This document shows positions 59,801-64,000 of a stretch of 64,000 bases of DNA, one piece after another. The stretch spans positions 602,831 through 666,830 of the forward strand of contig NW_019091433.1 of NCBI RefSeq assembly GCF_001949145.1, read 5' to 3'. This DNA is from Acanthaster planci (Eukaryota > Echinodermata > Asteroidea > Valvatida > Acanthasteridae). The notes below the pieces were generated by a model. It was not told where the DNA came from. It ran no database searches and was given only the letters and a program-made list of their open reading frames with translations. The number at the start of each line of letters is the position of its first letter. Within the stretch, counting starts at the first letter, position 1. The translations under genes and the position numbers were made by a program.

Positions 59801-62800
59801 CAGACCCTCAAGGTTAATAACCAAAGAGAAAGAACCAAACCAATTTTTGGTTATGACTGCCAAAACATGCCCCTGAATGAGGTCACACCTGTGTACAGTA
59901 CATGTACATGTAGTGAAGACCTTTCAATCTAGAACCCGAGAATTTGACAGGATTTGGTCAAGGGCAGTGGCCAGGTACTTGACAATGCATACTGTACATG
60001 CAACAGGCTTATTTTATTAATCAAGGTAGCCGCTAAGTGCTGCTGGACTGGATACCAGTACATATATACAGATAGAGTGGTTCTGTCATACATGTTGCTA
60101 CTGCTGTTACTACATGTATTTCAGCTTCCATGAAACGTGACAGCTTCAGAACCAAATCACAAGAACAGAAATTTCCATTAAAATGCACCAAGGCTTCTGC
60201 CCTGATTACTTAAATGCTTAAATGTCATCCAGAGATTGTAATGTAAAAAATGTCACGACAATATTGGTAATACACGGATGTACATGTACGTGCCAAGGCT
60301 TCGACTTGTGTAAACTTTTTGTCGTGATAATCGTAACACTGACAGTAGCGGTACTCTTTGTACATGTATGCTGCAGCATCAATACTTTGAGTGCTCTACA
60401 ACGGAGATCTCGTTGTAATGGATAGAAAGTGCATGCATGCAAACCAACACTGAGCCAAGTTATGTATCTGAAGCCAACTGAAGGGATATCCTGCCTGATT
60501 GATATCAACCCTCATCAAGGTTGCTCTGTACGGGTAGTTTGGAAGTTAAAAACAGAAAACGACCTGTGCCGCCTGTGCCTACTGCACAAATAATTTTTTT
60601 CCTGGAACAATATCAACATAGAATTTTTTTAGGCCCCTAAGAAGTACATGTACTTATGCATGCAGTCATGATGAACCTTGTGCGTTACACATGTACATAC
60701 TGGTACATGTATATACATGTACATGATGTACGACAACTCTTGCACAGACGGTTCATGTAACCATTAACCGGAGACCTTTCGGGCCCTCATCTGTACTGTA
60801 AAATAATTAGCATATTATCTCTTCCCCAAAACAAGGATATGGTGTGCATGTACTGGCATGCATATGTACTATTCCTTGAAAATGCCCTGATGCTTTAGTT
60901 TGGCTCAACGTTTCAAACCCTTCTCCTACCAACATGTTTTTTTTTTATGGCTGATAAGCTTGAGATGGTGATCATTATTGAATGATTTACCCCATGTACA
61001 TGTACGTGTGTGCTGTTCACCAGCGGCCAAAAGTTGTTAAAGGGTGTAGCCGTGAATGAACATGATCACACAAATATGGTTGGAGTGGAACACGGAATTA
61101 TGCAGTGCATCTGTGTCCCGTTTACCATGAGGCTGGGACACAGACGTGCTACATTATTCTGTGTCCCACAAGCATGAGCGTGATAATGAATTTATCTTCA
61201 AGCAAACTTGATGCGTAGGAAAGATATGCTTGCGCGCCACATTTGAATTACATGAGTTTTGCTTTTAATGCTAAAAATGCTTAGAGTTAGAATAGCGCAT
61301 ACATGTTGCATCCACAGGTTTGACATGAACCATGCATACAGAATTAAATGTATATATCACATTGTTTGTTGCCATGGATTGACCAATCAGAATTGAGAAT
61401 TCAAGTTTGCTTGAAGTTGGAGATAATAGTACATACATGTACATGTACATCACACGCGTACTTTTAACTAGGTTGAATCTTAGAGCAAAGACCATCCAGG
61501 TATGGTCCAGTACACTCTGCTACTACCCTAAGAACCAAGGTGTGGCTGAGGGTTAGGGTCAGGTCAGCCACCCTAAGTCCCAAAACAGCATCTGGGTCTG
61601 AGCCCACTGTCAGGCACAGGGAGAGTCCCCCAAGTATCGGTATCATGGGTCTACTGTACGTAGCTCCTGTTTACCCAGAATTGACTGTGTGACTGTGTTA
61701 ATGGGTTCACAGACCAGTGCATTCAAAGTTTGGGTTTGAAAAAGGTCCATAGAAATAGGGGATATAAAAAAAGTCCCTTATAAATGAAGATGAGGATATT
61801 ACATGTAGGTGAAAAGCTGAACAATTTCCCTCTGATAAAAACAGATGTGTTGGATAAAAGCCAGTATTTTTCATTATGAATCCTTCATTTTTCACATCAG
61901 AACTGGTCTTGCCATGGAGCAATTGGCCACAGCTTTGGCAGGAAGGATTCCCAAATTACATACACTAATAGCTGGAAATGGCTACCAGCCATTAATTGAG
62001 GATGTTAAATGGGAAAATCACAGTTGGAAAAAGGATGTTGGGGCTACCCACAAAACTGAAATTCTCCCAGACATGCCAGACAGAAATGAAATGTGTCTGG
62101 AAATGTGGCCTCGTGGAGTTTGTTGAAAAGAGTCTGCATGTGAGGCTGTGTGTCTAGTGATAATATAGTGGTCATTAAAATTCCCTGAAGTTGCATACTG
62201 TACATGTAGATGCAATTGGACAGTCGTGCCCACAACATTAACATACACTTTTCAGAATATTCAAGGCCTTTCCAAGTACATCATGCAACATGTCACCTCA
62301 GTGTACCATTTTTTGGTTATATTCATGAGTGAAACTGTGAATGTACATGTAGGGTAGTCATCCAGATTGAATGTAGTGAAGAATGGTTGAAATGATTACA
62401 GGAACGGAATGAATGATTAATGTAGAGAAAAGATGTACTCACTAGAAGTCAGCTTTATTTTGCTCAAGTGTAAACTTATGGACATGGCTGTAGCAAAGCT
62501 CAGACTTAACTCTTTTCTTCATTTAAATTTGTCGACACTTTATAGTGTATAGCATCATCAGCCTTGTGTATACAAGCTACATGTATTTACATGTACATCA
62601 ATGCAAATGTTTGGTTATTTGGTTGTTTGGTTATGGTGCAAACATTTCATAGTCAGTACTGGCTGTGAAGTGCATGTTTATGTACATAAATGTACACTTT
62701 GCCTGAAGTTAATCAGGAACAAAAAACTTCGCAGAAGAAAATTATTTCCTGACTGATGGAGCCCATTTAAAAACAGGCCTGAAAATCGGAAGCAGACTTT

Positions 62801-63188
62801 TTTTCTTGACCTACATTGATGCCATTGTTGATGTTTGAACATTAGTAGGGTTACCTACTTCCCTTGGTCTGGGGAATCGTAATGTACAACCCATGAAACC
62901 TATATCCTCTCACGACGGAAGTCGGATTCGTGGAAAAGAGGTACCGGTATCAGTGGCAAGGAGAAAGAGATGCATGTTGGGTACGTGCAAAAAGAACAAT
63001 TCTGTTTTATGTTTTCAGTTCAGAATGGTCTTGTGCTTTTGATATTTGCAGATGCCAAGTTTGGTTTGTTAAGCGTATTGCCCAACATGATGAAACGTTT
63101 CGGCTGGCATCCTGGCAACAAGCTGTACTCGTGGTTTGGCAAGATGCTGTACAAGAAGACAGGCAATGCCGATATCACATTTGAACAG
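53693..63188 (+). CDS. patatin-like phospholipase gene, 5' portion (exons 53693-53866, 55364-55514, 63052-63188)
   Basis: Patatin-like enzymes are Ser-Asp dyad lipid acyl hydrolases. The three exons join to 462 bases (154 codons) with matching phases. Visible motifs are the oxyanion hole GGGNKG (residues 45-50, exon 1b), the nucleophile elbow GTSAG with Ser76 (exon 2), and the segment FGWHPGNKLYSWFGKMLYKK (exon 3). The catalytic Asp motif (DGG/DGA) must lie downstream, beyond the right edge, with the rest of the gene. The N-terminus is short and basic, with no signal peptide or membrane span visible, so a cytosolic or membrane-peripheral enzyme is likely. A second first exon (48958-49134) upstream has the same splice phase. 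Confidence 0.88.
53867..55363. other. phospholipase intron 1
   Basis: Holds the MITE at 54582-54713 and poly-T/A runs. A plausible pyrimidine tract and acceptor, cttgtctcgtcag, end it. No coding sequence was recognised. Confidence 0.7.
54582..54713. mobile_element. MITE with GTATGAGACGGAGAG ends, copy 2
   Basis: Left end GCAAGATATGAGATGGAGAG, right end (inverted) CAGCAAGAAATGAGACCGAG, with internal AACAATAGTCTAGA and GATTGGACATGTT. It is a shorter relative of 47899-48074. Confidence 0.75.
55364..55514 (+). CDS. patatin-like phospholipase exon 2 (catalytic serine)
   Basis: Acceptor ctcgtcag, donor CTCG|gtaagc. It encodes VLEETGIWSQVKRIAGTSAG (residues 59-78), with the GxSxG nucleophile elbow and Ser76, then AMTAGLLAVGYNSHDLEAFL. 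It can be joined in frame by either first exon. Confidence 0.93.
57328..57733. mobile_element. palindromic MITE, family TAAGCC, copy 2
   Basis: TAAGCCTTTTGCGAGTTAAA at the left and GGCAAAAGGCTTA at the right, with AGCTGGTACACTGAG against its inverse. The flanks are TA on both sides. The centre carries two insertions of ACATGTAC-rich sequence relative to copy 1. Confidence 0.85.
61190..61430. repeat. inverted repeat with TTCAAGCAAACTTGA arms
   Basis: TTTATCTTCAAGCAAACTTGA at the left and TTCAAGTTTGCTTGAA then GGAGATAAT at the right, about 240 bp apart. A separate inner palindrome around CTGTGTCCC lies at about 61111-61171. Confidence 0.55.
63052..63188 (+). CDS. patatin-like phospholipase exon 3
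   Basis: Acceptor gatatttgcag, donor CAG|gtaaaa in phase 0. It encodes AKFGLLSVLPNMMKRFGWHP, then GNKLYSWFGKMLYKKTGNAD and ITFEQ, a segment conserved after the nucleophile region in animal and bacterial patatin-like proteins as I recall them. Confidence 0.9.
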
Positions 63189-64000
63189 GTAAAAGTGTCT
63201 TATGCACAGACCAAACTATCCATGGACCGCTGGACCAAATTGAGTGAGATTAAGTACCTGTACATGTCCAAGGATGGATTGGGGTGCGCCTATGGAGACC
63301 ATCCACTTCCCCAAGAGCAAATTGTTTTAGGTTTTCAAAAACAAGGTGAGAATGGCAATTTTGGGGGAGCATTTTTTCCTTCTCCTTCCAGATATGCATG
63401 AAAAGTCCCCCAAATTTAGTCTCACCCTTCAGAAAGGCTATAAAAAGACCTGGGTCTGCCCTAGAATCAGTCTCTAAGACCATTTAAGATCAGCAGCCAT
63501 AGTAGTCAACCAATGGCCAATATAGTGGCTAGTAACCTATGTATATGTACAAAATACATATATATCCTGGGTACCGGGCGAAAATAACCACAGGTTGACA
63601 AAAGCTGATTGAACTCTGCCAGAGGGTTGTGGCCAAGAGTTATGGCTGTGGGTGGATGGAACATGTGGGCATTCAGAATTGGAAACGTAATAATTCTTTA
63701 TTTAATTCTTAAGAGCTGTGGCAAAAAGTCCAACAATGAAACTCGCACGAAAACTTTCTTGAAGCTTTCAAACATGTTAAAAAGCACTCTGTGTTGACAG
63801 TCCACCTGTTATGGCCATTTGTGGGTCAAGGACACATTTGCTAATTATGCTAGGTACATTAAAGCAAGTCACCTCTTCTTCCTGTGGAGTAGATGGCGGA
63901 TCTGTTTCTGCAGTTTGCCTTGACCTGTTTTGGTGTGACTTGTTTGCGCTTAAACCTTTTTAAACACTTTAAACATTTGTAATAAACAAATCCACTTGAG
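63189..64000. other. phospholipase intron 3, start
   Basis: No further exon was recognised before the right edge. An AAGTCCCCCAAATTTAG-type stretch near 63404 resembles intronic sequence at 20240-20300 and may be another dispersed repeat. Confidence 0.6.

Larger units (their letters stand above)
55515..63051. other. phospholipase intron 2 (7.5 kb)
   Basis: Contains the palindromic MITE at 57328-57733, an inverted repeat at 61190-61430, and dense ACATGTAC runs (for example 60646-60724). No exon was recognised, and none is required because exon 2 and exon 3 are phase-compatible and continuous against the family. Confidence 0.7.

Overview
The window is animal nuclear DNA, most likely from a marine invertebrate deuterostome. 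An echinoderm is my best guess, not established. Reasons: spliced genes with canonical gt/ag introns from a few hundred bases to over 26 kb, three recognisable animal protein families, very many small inverted-repeat transposons, a tRNA-derived SINE, and a strong excess of the palindrome ACATGTAC. Two N gaps (451-649 and 16844-17606) and two single n bases (18892 and 24203) mark a draft assembly.

Layout. Positions 1-960 are a 24-bp minisatellite. From about 4.4 to 33.2 kb the minus strand carries the 5' half of a PPP1R37-like gene (regulatory subunit of protein phosphatase 1). Its start is at 32929, exon 2 at 31224-31127, and a later exon at 4537-4437. Its remaining exons lie beyond the left edge. 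Its introns hold most of the repeats. From 36230 to 44297 the plus strand carries a complete VRK1-like kinase gene in 11 coding exons. All splice phases agree and the model predicts 528 residues ending in a basic tail. From 48.9 kb to beyond the right edge the plus strand carries the 5' part of a patatin-like phospholipase gene. It has two very similar first exons (48958 and 53693), each able to join the same exon 2 (55364-55514) and exon 3 (63052-63188).

The three genes show no common pathway. PPP1R37 (phosphatase targeting) and VRK1 (nuclear Ser/Thr kinase) are divergently placed, with starts 3.3 kb apart and a CpG-rich candidate promoter at about 33.1-33.3 kb. The phospholipase follows VRK1 in the same orientation.

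The space between exons is crowded with non-autonomous DNA transposons. Those with readable ends include an 8-bp-duplication hAT-type element (7295-7779), a hAT-type element with a BED-finger remnant inside VRK1 intron 4 (37553-38612), a TTA-flanked Harbinger-like element (46970-47345), and an 8-bp-duplication fold-back element with NRF1-like sites (45465-45745). Several palindromic families occur two or three times. The strongest biological lead is the duplicated phospholipase first exon, which looks like a pair of alternative starts for one enzyme. All homology calls are from memory of protein families; no database search was run.
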